DNA from: Schistocerca nitens
Lineage: Eukaryota > Arthropoda > Insecta > Orthoptera > Acrididae
Length of the DNA stretch: 64,000 nucleotides
Direction of reading: 5' to 3'
Assembly (NCBI RefSeq): GCF_023898315.1
Contig: NC_064615.1
Location: 737,898,950 to 737,962,949, forward strand
The position numbers and the translations under genes are program-made. The stretch's first letter is position 1. Each line of letters starts with the position of its first letter. This document shows positions 33,012 through 44,570 of the stretch, one piece after another. Under the pieces are notes generated by a model. The model searched no databases, was not told the DNA's origin, and saw nothing but the letters and a program-made list of their open reading frames with translations.

Positions 33012-34470
33012 TCAGTCCTGAGACTGGTTTGATGCAGCTCTCCATGCTACTCTATCCTGTGCAAGCTTCTTCATCTCCCTGTACCTACTGCAACCTACAT
33101 CCTTCTGAATCTGCTTAGTGTATTCATCTCTTGGTCTCCCTCTATGATTTTTACCCTCAACACTGCCCTTCAATACTAAATTGGTGATCCCTTGATGCCT
33201 CAGAACATGTCCTACCAACCAATCCCTTCTTCTAGTCAAGTTGTGCCACAAACTTCCCTTCTCCCCAATCCTATTCAATACCTCCTCATTAGTTATGTGA
33301 TCTACCCATCTAATCTTCAGCATTCTTCTGTAGCTCCACATTTCGAACGCTTCTATTGTCTTCTTGTCCAAACTATTTATCGTCCATGTTTCACTTCCAT
33401 ACATGGCTACACTCCATACAAATACTTTCAGAAAATACTTCCTGGCACTTAAATCTATACCATATGTTAACAAATTTATCTTCTTCAGAAATGTTTTCCG
33501 TGCCATTGCCAGTCTACATTTTATATCCTCTCTACTTCGACCATCATCAGTTATTTTGCTCCCCAAATAGCAAAACTCCTTTACTACTTTAAGTGTCTCA
33601 TTTCCTAATCTAATTCCCCCAGCAACGCCTGACTTAATTTGACTACATTCCATTATCCTCATTTTACTTTTGTAGATGTTCATCTTATATCCTCCTTTCA
33701 AGACACTATCCATTCCATTCAACTGTTCCTCCAAATCCTTTGCTGTCTCTGATAGAATTACAATGTCGTCGGCGAACCTCAAAGTTTTTATTTCTTCTCC
33801 ATGGATTTTAATACCTACTCCGAATTTTTCTTTTGTTTCCTTTATTGCTTGCTCAATATACAGATTGAATAACATCAGGGAGAGGCTACAACCCTGTCTC
33901 ACTCCCTTCCCAACCACTGCTTCCCTTTCATGTCCCTCGACTCTTATAACTGCCATCTGGTTTCTGTACAAATTGTAAATAGCTTTTCACTCCCTGTATT
34001 TTACAACCCTGCCACCTTCAGAATTTGAAAGAGAGTATTCCAGTCAACATTGTCAAAAGCTTTCTCTAAGTCTACAAATGCTAGGAATGTAGGTTTGCCT
34101 TTCCTTAATCTTTCTTCTAAGATAAGTTGTAGGGTCAGTATTGCCTCACGTGTTCCGATATTTCTACGGAATCCAAACTGATCTTCCACAAGGTTGGCTT
34201 CTACTAGTTTTTCCATTCATCTGTAAAGAATATGCATTAGTATTTTGCAGCCATGGCTTATTAAACTGATAGTTTGGTAATTTTCACATCTGTCAACACC
34301 TGCTTTCTTTGCGATTGGAATTATTATATTCTTCTTGAAGTCTGAGGGTATTTCGCCTGTCTCATACATCTTGCTCACCAGATGGTAGAGTTTGTCAGGA
34401 CTGGCTCTCCCAAGGCTGTCAGTAGTTCTAATGGAATCTTGTCTTCTCCCGGAGCCCTGTTTCAACTCAG
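33012..34470 (-). pseudogene. RTE-like reverse transcriptase
   Basis: The largest open piece (33012-33971, 319 codons) has VRQGCSLSLMLFNLYIEQAI, LRFADDIVILSE (catalytic FADD) and the C-terminal block SVAMYGSETWTINSLDKK. Upstream pieces give GFRRNIGTREAILTLQLILE, FLAFVDLEKAFDNVDWNTLF and KKAGVDRCENYQTISLI. These are the order and motifs of RTE-clade ORF2 proteins, often annotated as craniofacial development protein 2-like. At least two frame changes break it. Confidence 0.85.
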
Positions 34471-35390
34471 GTCTTTCAGTGCTCTGTCAAACTCTTCAAA
34501 CAGTATCATATCTCCCATTTCATATTCATCTACTTCCTCTTCCATTTCCATAATATTGTCCTCAAGTACATCGCCCTTGTATAGACCCTCTATACACTCC
34601 TTCCACCTTTCTGCTTTCCTTTCTTTGCTTTGAACTGGGTTTCCGTCTGAGCTCTTGATATTCATGCAAGTGGTTCTCTTTTCTCCAAAGGTCTCCCTAA
34701 TTTTCCTGTAGGCAGTATCTATCTTACCCCTAGTGAGATAAGCCTCTACATCCTTAGATTTGTGCTCAAGCCATCCCTGCTTAGCCAGTTTGCACTTCCT
34801 GTCGATCTCATTTTTGAGACATTTGTATTTCTTTTTGCCTGCTTCATTTACTGCATTTTTCTATTTTCTCCTTTCATCAATTAGATTCAATATTTCTTCT
34901 TTCACCCAAGGATTTCTACTAGCTCTCATCTTTTTACCTACTTGATCCTCTGCTGCCTTCACTACTTCATCCCTCAAAGCTACCCATTCTTCTTCTACTG
35001 TATTTCTTTCCCTCATTCTTGTCAATCGTACCCTAATGCTCTCCCTGAAGCTCTCTACAACCTCTGGTTCTTTCAGTTTATCCAGGTCCCATCTCCTTAA
35101 ATTCCCACCTTTTTGCAGTTGTTTCAGTTTTAATCTACAGTTCATAACCAATAGATTGTGGTCAGAGTCCTCATCTGCCCCTGGAAATGTCTTACAATTT
35201 AAAACCTGGTTCCTAAATCTCTGTCTTACCATTACATAATCTATCTGAAACCTGTCAGTATCTCCAGGCTTCTTCCATGTATACAACCTTCTTTTATGAT
35301 TCTTGAAGCAAGTGTTAGCTATGATTAAATTGTGCTCTGTGCAAAATTCTTCCAGGCGGCTTCCTCTTTCATTTCTTACCCCCAATCCCA
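34471..35390 (-). pseudogene. RTE-like endonuclease C-terminus and linker
   Basis: An open run from about 35390 to 34861 encodes GVRNERGSRLEEFC, DRFQIDYVMVRQRFRNQVLN and DEDSDHNLLVMNCRLKL, where SDH is the last catalytic block of APE-type endonucleases. A linker to the RT follows, with acidic ENIMEMEEEVDEYEMGD near 34500-34560. The N-terminal catalytic part is missing through 5' truncation. Confidence 0.8.
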
Positions 35391-35425
35391 TATTTGATAA
35401 TACCCCCAATCCCATATTTGATAAT

Positions 35426-36059
35426 AAGCCTGACTTAAATCTAGTACAGAAAAAGTAGGAGACTTGAGCAAACCAAGTAAAACAGTTATGGAGATCCAGA
35501 AAGGGAACTAATTCTAATATGAACTTTTTATTGAGGATCCTATGATCAACAACCAGTCCAAAATCTTCCCTCTGCTACTTAGCCACCAAAAATATAGATG
35601 AGGCATATGGAGAAGTTGAAGGTTTAATTACCTCATTGCGAAAATGGTCTCAATCTTCATTTTAGGCACTGACAGATGATATGGAGCCTGGCAAAGGGGA
35701 ACACCATCCACTAAATGGATCATATATTGAATCTTGTCAGTCACCACCAACCGATCAGTTAGCACACCTGGAAACTCACTGAAAAGTTCCCTTAACTGAA
35801 TAGCCTCAGGCTCACTAAGATGACCAAGACAAACCTTCATCTGCTCAGTCTGCAATGTATTAATATTAACAATACTAGCCGAACATGAATGGAACGTTAT
35901 CTTCTCTGATTGGCAAAACCCAAAGAAAAAAGTATTGCTGGCAAAATTGAGGACTAATCCAGTACACAGGATAAAATAACATCCAAGCAATAAGGTGACA
36001 GATAATTTCTTCACAACTAACAATTTAACCAAAAACCAAGAATCGACAGGCTCAATCAC
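35426..36059 (-). pseudogene. Gypsy-type RT, N-terminal half
   Basis: The minus strand encodes LRELFSEFPGVLTDRL, YMIHLVDGVPLCQAPYHLS and, after a frame change, FGLVVDHRILNKKF and VPFLDLHNCF. These are the blocks before the catalytic YLDD box. The RTE insertion cuts the gene just after the block that normally reads A-Y-x-Q-I. The remainder is at 31887-32984. Confidence 0.78.
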
Positions 36060-36108
36060 ACCTCACCTGCCAAAGGCAACTCAACAAGACAGCTCTTGGG
36101 AGGTTCCC

Positions 36109-36132
36109 GGGGGTGGGGTGGGTGGGTGGGGG
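36109..36132 (+). other. G-quadruplex-type G-run block
   Basis: Five G-runs of 5, 4, 3, 3 and 5 are separated by single T bases, a textbook G4 pattern. It lies between the protease-like and RT relics of the gypsy element, on the non-coding strand. Confidence 0.75.
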
Positions 36133-36138
36133 AGGATG

Positions 36139-36333
36139 TTAAGGGGCTAACTTACCACAAATGTCGAAACTTGAGGTACCAATCATAATCAAGTAAAGAA
36201 ACAAACTTCTGGGATCAAGTAGACCATAAACAGGTTCTCTATTAATTCGGGCACATAGATAAGGAAGAAGCATTTTATCAAAAACAAGAATACATGAACA
36301 AAACTCGGTTTTTTTTTTCACTTGAGCAAACAC
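36139..36333 (-). pseudogene. Aspartyl protease-like fragment
   Basis: CARINREPVYGLLDPRSLF resembles the retroelement protease block around L-L-D-T-G-S, with the active triad changed to D-P-R. It lies directly before the RT as expected for gag-pro-pol order. The frame is short and ends in stops. Confidence 0.58.
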
Positions 36334-37644
36334 TCACTTATGATGGCATCAGCTGTTAGGCCTATTCCTGTGCTCTAAAGGACACTCCCACACTAAGTGA
36401 CTCCAGGAACAGGATTTACTAGATGATAATTTAAAAGCTGAGCTGCGATAGTTGCCACTGCAGTAAGAATGGACATTTCATTTGTGCTGCTCATCAGCAA
36501 ATGTAAATACTTCAATAGAGGTTAGGAAATCACGGAGTTGAGCAAAGGTGTTCGGCTTCTGAGTGAAGACAAGCCATGATCAATTCTCAGACCTCATGCT
36601 CCCTAAGATGTTAGAAATACAGTTTTGTTTGGTGACATTCTTACTCAAAGCCAAGACAGCAATATGGACATTCAATGTACTGAAATAAGGTTTCTTCAGA
36701 AGCTGTACCTGCCAATACTAGAAGCACTCAAGTTCATTCCTAACACATGCTGGCAACTTCCTTTCAATTATATGGGCTCTAAGCGGCTCCAGATCTTCCC
36801 GCTTTCGGAGTACACGTGACAGCAACTCACCTAACAAACCCTTAGACAAAGGATAAGGAAGAGAAAGAATGACTAAATGTGAAATCTGCAAAGTGTCAGT
36901 GCGTACTTCAAACCAGCAATCAGCCATAAGTCTTCACGAACTTGGTTCAATTGGTCAACTGCTAGTTTAGTGATACCATTTAATAAACACCAAACAGGAT
37001 TCGACAATTTAGCAAAAGAATCTCTGCTGGATCCCTCAAGAGCTTGTTTTTCAGCATTTCTAAATTGAAACTGACCAACTAAAAACCCTCTTCCCCACTT
37101 GTCCCTACTCTCTCCAAACCTGCACCCGTGCTAATCTGTAATTCTTTAATCCTTGCACTTAGCTGCTTTACAATGCCTTTCTGCTGATCACTGAGTACAA
37201 GGTGGGCTAGATCAATAAGATGATTACTGAAATGACACAACTTGACCTGAACCCTACACACCTGCTTACAGGTGGGTTGGTTACCCTCTCAGAACGCAAT
37301 GTTTTGAAATAATTCATACAAAGTTTTAAAAACCTCACCAATCATTTTGGATGAAATGTGAAGAGACTCACCAAGTGCTGCAAGGAACCCTGCTGAAAGC
37401 TCTGAGCACTACCCTTGATAGGTGTGCAATGAACGCACAGTTCATATTGAAGATGTTCGTGTTCGAGCTAGCCTATGGCCGCACAGCTCCTTGTCTCATC
37501 ACTGGCCATAGTTATCTGCAACAAATCGAAACCTGTTACAAATATGACACTTGATAAGGACAAAAGATGTTAATGGAGGTATACAAATTCCCCCCTGCCA
37601 TGGGATTAACCAACAAGAACGCAACCACACTCAGTAGCTTACAA
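36334..37644 (-). pseudogene. Gag-like region
   Basis: Short minus-strand frames such as LPYPLSKGLLGELLSRVLRK (36718-36927) and a Cys/His-containing stretch near 36380-36480 lie where gag should be, between protease and 5' LTR. Similarity is too weak for a firm call. A G-run block lies at 36109-36132 just outside. A convincing primer-binding site was not found next to the LTR. Confidence 0.4.
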
Positions 37645-39737
37645 TGAAATCAGGAATTAGCAGGATCAGGAAATGACATGGAAGGGCTAAGTCCCTTTAC
37701 TAGCATCATTTATCCTTCAACAACAATGACATTTGTTTTTATATATTTTCTTTGCTAACAGATCTACTTTGAAAAACAGGTAGAAAAAGTGAAGTTAATT
37801 TGCCATTTCAGGTATTCAAAATGGTCAGTAAGATGGCCATTAAATTACAATAATAACAATAACTTCAAACAAATACAAAAAATAAGACCTTAATGACACG
37901 GGCCTTTTTAAAAATTTTAAATTTAACAATTTCAAATAAATCACCCACTTAAAATAATCAAAACACTAGATTTCTTCAAGTGAATTCTAGTCCAACACTT
38001 AGGTGGACCCTCAAAAGAAAATTACTGACAAAGGTAACATAGAGATTCCCCAAAGGTTTACATAAAAAAATTACAGTAAAACTTAGAACAAGACTACAAT
38101 ACGTATTAAACATTAAAGAGAAAATTTCCTGTGCAAAGCCATTTAATCAAAGGCCTCTTGGCTAACACCAAAATTTGGTTTACAGTGAAAGTCACTCAAC
38201 TTGAGCACAGACAGCCAGGATGCATGACTGTAAACAAATAGCAAGTTGCACTAGGAAATTCTTGAGAACTGTGCACATGGCTGCAAGTAAGCCAGGCCCA
38301 TGTGGCAAGAAGCCACCAACATGGAACACTCTCCCAATAAATTAGTAAGTACTGTTAAGAAACAAGAAAAATAAATTTCTGACTGGATTATACTACATGT
38401 AAAGTTATGGTTTAACCATATTGCACTTATATAGCATTTCCAATAAGTTGATATGCCCTTTGCTAACACAGAACTACAGAAAGGGGGCTGTAATTTCTTC
38501 AAGGAAGAAGTATAATTAACAACTCGCTAGGATCTTAACATTAGCTGGAGGTCACTACATGCTTTAAAGACCTGGTTAATAGCAACATCAGACAGCCCAC
38601 CAGTTTCTAAAACATAGTGAAAACAAACATTAAAACTTAGAACAACTGGTTATCTTCCATAAGAATTTTAACACAAAAACAATTTAAAAAAAAAGACTTG
38701 GTAAGATGTAAGCGACTGATATAGCTTTGCATGACAACTGGGTACATTACATAACCGTAACAACATAAATCATGGAAATTTTTTTTTGAGAGAGAATGCT
38801 GGCCAGTAGTTTCAGATAAGTTACTTCAAAATCGCCTTTCTGGTTAGCCATGCAGTCTAACGCATGGCTTTCCGGATTGGGAAGGAGCGCCTGGTCCCCA
38901 GTATGAATCTGCCCGCCGGACTTGTGTTGAGGTCCGGTGAGCCGTCCAGTCTGTGGATGGTCTTTAGGCAGTTTTCCATCTGCCTCGGTGAATGCGGGCT
39001 GGTTCCCTTTATTCCACCTCAGCTACACTATGTCATCGATTGCTGCACAAACAAAGTTCTCCATGTATGTGTACACCACCATTACTCTACCACGCAAACA
39101 TAGGGGTTACACTTGTCTGGTGTGAGATGTTCCCTGGGGAGTCCACCAGGGGATGAACTGCACAATAACCCTGAAAGAGTGGTTCAGTGTGGGGCAACGG
39201 AGGGGTGAAATGGACTGCAATAGACGTTATGGGGTTGTGGACCACTGCAGCTGCGGCAGGGATGGAACCTCTCCATTGTTTCTAGGTCCCTAGTTAACAA
39301 GCAACACAATACTTCAAAATCACACAGAGCAGGCAGGACAATACACTATTCACAAAATCACAGAGTGAAGTAACAAGGTGTGCATGACAACTCAAAGAAA
39401 CATAGACACGAACATCTATTCAAACAGCTTGTGGAGCAGGAAATCAGTGCACAGAGCTGAACAACTGGTTACACACAACATAAGCAAACCAGACTTTGCC
39501 TTCGATGACATGGAAAAGATGTCACACCAATCCACAGCCCTTGTGTGTCACTCCAAGCACTGCTGCTGCCCCCTGGCTCTATACCTTGTGAAAACTTTTG
39601 TCAACTGCTGTGCCATGCTCTTTGGAGGCCTCTCTCTCAAGAAGTAACTCTAGGAGCTGCTTTTGAAGACTAGGCAAGGTAGCAATAACTGCACAAGGGA
39701 GTGATCCATGCTCTGTGGTGAGATGCCACAGCTCATC
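37645..39737 (-). repeat. 5' LTR of the gypsy-type element, with inserted SINE
   Basis: It matches the other LTR from tgaaatcaggaatta on, with about 15-20% differences by eye, so the insertion is old. The last bases of the LTR (ending in CA in the other copy) are not found. The junction with a different transposase relic lies near 39730-39740. Confidence 0.72.
38836..39310 (+). mobile_element. 475 bp SINE-like insertion in the LTR
   Basis: A 13 bp duplication (acttcaaaatcgc at 38823-38835, acttcaaaatcac at 39311-39323) flanks it, and the other LTR has a single such site. The first 80 bp look tRNA-related (gttagccatgcagtctaacg). The body resembles a repeat I know from grasshopper genomes. There is no poly-A tail. 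Confidence 0.78.
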
Positions 39738-40065
39738 CACCTTATGATGGAGGGCAAAACACGTTCTGCTGCAGCAATCCTTCTGGTATTTGTGCCCACC
39801 ATTTTATCCACTTGCTGTAGTTCATGCTCCTCCACTTGTGGTATAAACACTATTCTTGGTTTCATGCTGGGCTTATAAATGATCTGGCCTTACGCATGTT
39901 CTGTTGGGACCCAGTGAACACACTGCTGTCTGGCTGTCTTATCTGAGGGTACATTTGGTGACATAATTGTACTGCCTCTTGTGCATTACCATTAGAACAC
40001 TTCTGCATGAAATGGATACTTACCATTTCTTCATCTGAAAATGCATGAGGAGCCATGGAAATCAC
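39738..40065 (-). pseudogene. Helix-turn-helix (DUF4817-like) transposase N-terminus
   Basis: The minus strand starts MISMAPHAFSDEEMVSIHFM and continues with NAQEAVQLCHQMYPQIRQPD. A second frame gives PRIVFIPQVEEHELQQVD and TNTRRIAAAERV. These are the paired helix-turn-helix blocks found at the start of many insect IS630/mariner-type transposases (DUF4817). The catalytic domain is absent because the LTR element joins here. Confidence 0.7.
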
Positions 40066-40394
40066 TTCAAATGCTACACGTGCACACTGTGTTTACTGTT
40101 CACTGTCGGGGCGGGTACCTGGAACATAATGCCATCTAAAACTTGAACTGTGATTGGCCACTTCAACATTGCTCTACGATTCACACCAATGAAGATAACT
40201 TACTCAAATAACTGAAAGTGACGTGACAGCTACAGAGGTTCAGCCCAAACATAGCCCTAGACAATAACAGTGTTGCAGCACTGGCATAGTTCCACTTGGG
40301 CATATTTGGTATTGTGGAAACCATTGGTTTGCAGACCTATGTTTATTAGGATTACTTGCTTGTTTCATTGGCCTCTACTCATTTATATACATAA

Positions 40395-40930
40395 CAGTCA
40401 AACACCCTACATAGATGATCTGAGTGATGCTGTTCATGACAAATCAAAAACTCCAAAAACAAATGATGCCAGCATTTTAATCAGTGGGTTAGACAGGAAA
40501 GACCTTCAGCCTTCACCAGACATATCATCGATTCAGCTGACAGACTAGTTCAGAAAAAAAAAAGTTTATAATGAACAGTGAAATAACCGTAGCCGTGAAC
40601 TATCACATATACCTCAAAAAGCAACAAATTGACCATTCCTTGAAAATAAACAACAAAATTTTATATTGGGTGGTGTAAAATTTTTAGGAATATATTTGCA
40701 GTTTCATCAAAATTGAATACACATGACCAAGGATCTAAACTATGAGTTATCTGATATATACTATGGGTTCTAAGCACAAGCTCAAACAGAGAAACAGTAG
40801 TACAGGCATATCATAATTCTTCCAGTCTGCAATCCAGTATGGAGTAGTATTCTGGGGGAACACAGCTATAATCAAACTGCATTCAACACCCAAAAACTTG
40901 CCATCAGCCACATATGACTCTAATTACAAA
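40395..40930 (+). pseudogene. LINE reverse transcriptase relic
   Basis: The plus strand has YIDDLSDAVHDKSKT, then NDASILISG (a decayed A-D-D-T-S-I-L block), VKFLGIYLQF near 40675, and a block near 40835 comparable to Y-G-x-x-F-W-G-N. This is the RT thumb and C-terminal region of a CR1/Jockey-type LINE. The intact Tc1-like element at 40931 truncates or splits it. Confidence 0.68.
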
Positions 40931-42356
40931 TACACTCCTGGAAATTGAAATAAGAACATCGTGAATTCATTGTCCCAGGAAGGGGAAACTTTATTGACAC
41001 ATTCCTGGGGTCAGATACATCACATGATCACACTGACAGAACCACAGGCACATAGACACAGGCAACAGAGCATGCACAATGTCGGCACTAGTACAGTGTA
41101 TATCCACGTTTCGCAGCAATGCAGGCTGCTATTCTCCCATGGTGACGATCGTAGAGATGCTGGATGTAGTCCTGTGGAACGGCTTGCCATGCCATTTCCA
41201 CCTGGCGCCTCAGTTGGACCAGCGTTCGTGCTGGACGTGCAGACCGCGTGAGACGACGCTTCATCGAGTCACAAACATGCTCAATGGGGGACAGATCCGG
41301 AGATCTTGCTGGCCAGGGTAGTTGACTTACACCTTCTAGAGCACGTTGGGTGGCACGGGATACATGCGGACGTGCATTGTCCTGTTGGAACAGCAAGTTC
41401 CCTTGCCGGTCTAGGAATGGTAGAACGATGGGTTCGATGACGGTTTGGATGTACCGTGCACTATTCAGTGTCCCCTCGACGATCACCAGTGGTGTACGGC
41501 CAGTGTAGGAGATCGCTCCCCACACCATGATGCCGGGTGTTGGCCCTGTGTGCCTCGGTCGTATGCAGTCCTGATTGTGGCGCTCACCTGCACGGCGCCA
41601 AACACGCATACGACCATCATTGGCACCAAGGCAGAAGCGACTCTCATCGCTGAAGACGACACGTCTCCATTCGTCCCTCCATTCACGCCTGTCGCGACAC
41701 CACTGGAGGCGGGCTGCACGATGTTGGGGCGTGAGCGGAAGACGGCCTAACGGTGTGCGGGACCGTAGCCCAGCTTCATGGAGACAGTTGCGAATGGTCC
41801 TCGCCGATACCCCAGGAGCAACAGTGTCCCTAATTTGCTGGGAAGTGGCGGTGCGGTCCCCTACGACACTGCGTAGGATCCTACGGTCTTGGTGTGCATC
41901 CGTGCGTCGCTGCGGTCCGGTCCCAGGTCGACGGGCACGTGCACCTTCCGCCGACCACTGGCGACAACATCGATGTACTGTGGAGACCTCACACCCCACG
42001 TGTTGAGCAATTCGGCGGTACGTCCACCCGGCCTCCCGCATGCCCACTATACGCCCTCGCTCAAAGTCCGTCAACTGCACATACGGTTCACGTCCACGCT
42101 GTCGCGGCATGCTACCAGTGTTAAAGACTGCGATGGAGCTCCGTATGCCACGGCAAACTGGCTGACACTGACGGCGGCGGTGCACAAATGCTGCGCAGCT
42201 AGCGCCATTCGACGGCCAACACCGCGGTTCCTGGTGTGTCCGCTGTGCCGTGCGTGTGATCATTGCTTGTACAGCCCTCTCGCAGTGTCCGGAGCAAGTA
42301 TGGTGGGTCTGACACACCGGTGTCAATGTGTTCTTTTTTCCATTTCCAGGAGTGTA
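40931..42356 (-). mobile_element. Tc1-like transposon, copy 1 (1,426 bp)
   Basis: TA and cactcctggaaattgaaa form the left end, and the right end is the reverse complement with two changes (TIR about 27 bp). It is GC-richer than its surroundings and carries one long minus-strand transposase gene. A second copy of exactly the same length lies at 47332-48757. Confidence 0.93.
41088..42110 (-). CDS. Tc1-like transposase, copy 1, 340 aa
   Basis: I chose MPRQRGREPYVQLTDFERGR as start. The open frame extends 72 codons further upstream to 42326, but that part is Cys/His-rich without homology and overlaps the region toward the TIR. Residues about 12-55 form a helix-turn-helix (GWTYRRIAQHVG). RRPGTGPQRR at 60-69 stands where the GRPR-like hook usually is, with a second helical block near 75-115. 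The catalytic residues are D155 (VVFSDESRF), D244 (FQQDNARPH) and E277 (SPDLSPIEHV). It would cut and paste at TA sites. No stop or frameshift interrupts it. C280 stands where related enzymes have Trp. Confidence 0.92.
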   Translation of the reverse strand: MPRQRGREPYVQLTDFERGRIVGMREAGWTYRRIAQHVGCEVSTVHRCCRQWSAEGARARRPGTGPQRRTDAHQDRRILRSVVGDRTATSQQIRDTVAPGVSARTIRNCLHEAGLRSRTPLGRLPLTPQHRAARLQWCRDRREWRDEWRRVVFSDESRFCLGANDGRMRVWRRAGERHNQDCIRPRHTGPTPGIMVWGAISYTGRTPLVIVEGTLNSARYIQTVIEPIVLPFLDRQGNLLFQQDNARPHVSRATQRALEGVSQLPWPARSPDLSPIEHVCDSMKRRLTRSARPARTLVQLRRQVEMAWQAVPQDYIQHLYDRHHGRIAACIAAKRGYTLY

Positions 42357-43329
42357 TAACTGAAAAAGGTAAGATTCATGTCATATTATTTTTCCTGCAT
42401 TGAAAATCCTAAACCTCCAGTGCTTATATGTGAATGCAACAATGGTCATTCTCAAAAAATATTTAACAAAATATAGTGCATATCACTAAAATAGTCCTGC
42501 ACTTAGTTATAGAACTAGAAACTATACTAACATGAATGTCTCCCAGACTATGTCCTTTGCCTATCAGAAAAGTGCCCTTCATAGTGGAACACAACTATAA
42601 GTGAAATGTTTGTGATGTAATTCTATACATCATGTTGTCTTAAAATGTTGTATTAATTTTGTCCTACATATTTAAAAATCACACTCATTGTCTATATCAC
42701 ATCATAAAAATACATTAATGTTATGATACTGTATACATGTACCATTTAATTCTGTACTGTGCTGTAGATGAAAAGAGAAAATGATGTCTGCACTAAACAA
42801 GAAAACAAGTATCAAATTTCATTGTAGAAAAAGATAATGCATTTCAGATGTTGGCAACTTCTTGAACACTTTGAGATGCAACACAATTCAGTCGTAGAAT
42901 TATGAACACTGTAACTGAGCTCATATGGCTGCACAAAAATGTGCCAAATTAGGGAGATAAACAACTATCGTGGTTCAGTCTTTGCATGGTTTTGGAAGGC
43001 TGCCCATATTCATTTAGTTGATGGCACATTTTGTTGTACTTCAATTATGTCAAATAATATTAAGCAGTCATAAGACACATAAATGAGGTGATATATCTAT
43101 TAAAATGACGAGACTTGAACTTTTGTAAGTGAAGAAACTGTTACAGGTAAAAACTTAGTTCATTTATTCTTTCTTCACTTTGAAAACCTTTAATCAAAGG
43201 CATATTGTGCTGCTAATTTTGTTGACATCTGGTATGAGATTCTGCATAATTCTGTTTCCTTTTTTCTCTATTTCAGATTTTTTTAATTTGTTGTATCAAA
43301 CTACTATTATGGACATATTGATAGAAATA
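42357..43329. other. AT-rich DNA without recognised genes
   Basis: It may continue the LINE relic split by the Tc1-like element at 40931, but I could not find conserved protein blocks. One 63-codon frame (43180-43371, hydrophobic) looks like chance. Confidence 0.45.
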
Positions 43330-44570
43330 TACACTGAGGTGATAAAAGTTATGGGGTACCTCCTAATATAATGTCAGACCTCCTTTTGCCTGGTGCAGTG
43401 CAGCAACTAGACATGGCATAGATTCAACAATTTCTTAGGAGCCCTTGCAGAAATATTGAGTCATGCTGCCTCTATAATCGCACATAATTGCTAAAGTGTT
43501 CCCAGTCCTGGATTTTGTGCATGAACTGACCTCTTGATTATGCCCCATAAATGTTCGATAGGATTCATGTTGGGTGATCTCCGTGGCCAGTTCACTCATT
43601 CAAATTATCCAGAATGTTCTTCAAACTAGGCTTGAACAATTGTGGCCTGGTGAAATGGTGCATCGTTGTTTGGGGGCAAGTGGTCTGTGAATGGCTGCAA
43701 ATGGTCTCCAAGTAACTGAAAATAGCCATTTCCAAACAATGATGGATTCAGTTGGACCAGAGGATCCAGTCCATGTCATGAAAACTCAGCCCAAACCCAT
43801 TTACAGCCATCACCAGCTTGCATAGTACAGTCTACCCAAGGGGGGGCCCTAGCCAAATGGCATTTTCATAGTACCTTGTTGGTAACTTGGGTTCATGGCT
43901 TCATGGAGTCTGCTCCACACCAAACCTCACCATCAGCTCTTACCAACTGAAACAGGATCTCATCTGACCAGATCACAATTTTCCAGTCATCTTAGGGTCC
44001 AACTGATATGGTTTTGAGCACAGAAGAGGCACTGCAGGTTATATCATGCTGTTAGCAAAGGCAATCACATCATTCATCTGCTATCATAGCCCATTAACAC
44101 CAAATTTTGTCACACTGTCCTAATGGATATTTTTGTTGTATGTCCCACATTGACTGCTGTAATTATTTCACTCAATGTTGCTGTCCGATAGCACTCATAG
44201 CTCTACGCAAATGCAACAACTCTTGGTCACTAAGTGATGCTGTCAGCCACTGTGTTATCCGAGGTGAGAGATAATGCCTGAAATGTGGTATTCTCAGCAC
44301 TCTCTTGACACTGTGGATATCAGAATATTGAATTACCTAAAGATTTCCGGAATGGAATGTTCCTTGTCTAGCTCCAACCACCATACTACATTCAAAGTCT
44401 GTTAATTCCAATCGTGGAGCCATAATCACTTCAGAAACCATTTCACATGAAGCACAAGTACAAATGACAGCTTTGCCAATGCACTGACCTTTCATACCTT
44501 ATGTACACGATAGTTCCACCATCTGTATATGTGTATATTACTGTCCCATGACTTTTGTCGCCTCGGCGAA
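43330..44570 (-). mobile_element. Mariner/Tc1-like element, family M, copy 2
   Basis: Left end tacactgaggtgataaaagt and right end gacttttgtcgcctcggcg are inverted copies of the ends at 18787-20017. The transposase relic reads on the minus strand. The 1.24 kb length equals copy 1. Stops occur in every frame, so no CDS is called. Confidence 0.82.
43440..44420 (-). pseudogene. Family M transposase relic, copy 2
   Basis: The stretch is the reverse-orientation counterpart of 19000-19960. The region near 43540-43590 on the minus strand carries the N-P-I-E-H-L-W block and the region near 43930-43990 the first catalytic block. It is heavily mutated. Confidence 0.62.

Larger units (their letters stand above)
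32996..35390 (-). mobile_element. RTE-like LINE inserted in the gypsy element
   Basis: The 3' end, at the low coordinate, matches a very common arthropod RTE-type end (cttcagtcctgagactggtt on the plus strand). The 5' end is truncated inside the endonuclease. The target duplication is tatttgataat (32985-32995 and 35391-35401). On the far side a 24 bp unit is repeated in tandem (35377-35400, 35401-35424). Confidence 0.82.
28956..39737 (-). mobile_element. Ty3/gypsy-type LTR retrotransposon, decayed
   Basis: Two long direct repeats (28956-30680 and 37645 to about 39737) enclose protease, RT, RNase H and integrase relics on the minus strand in the order PR-RT-RH-IN, the Ty3/gypsy order. No envelope-like frame was seen. 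The element is split by an RTE-like LINE (32996-35390), and the 5' LTR holds a SINE (38836-39310). All reading frames are broken. Confidence 0.82.

Noticed and set aside
42111-42326. 72-codon upstream extension of the Tc1-like transposase
   Set aside because: The extension lacks homology, and in copy 2 the open frame runs out of the element, so the internal Met is the better start.
41445-42359. Plus-strand open frames opposite the Tc1-like transposases
   Set aside because: They are shadows of the GC-rich transposase gene and recur identically in copy 2 only because the copies are alike.
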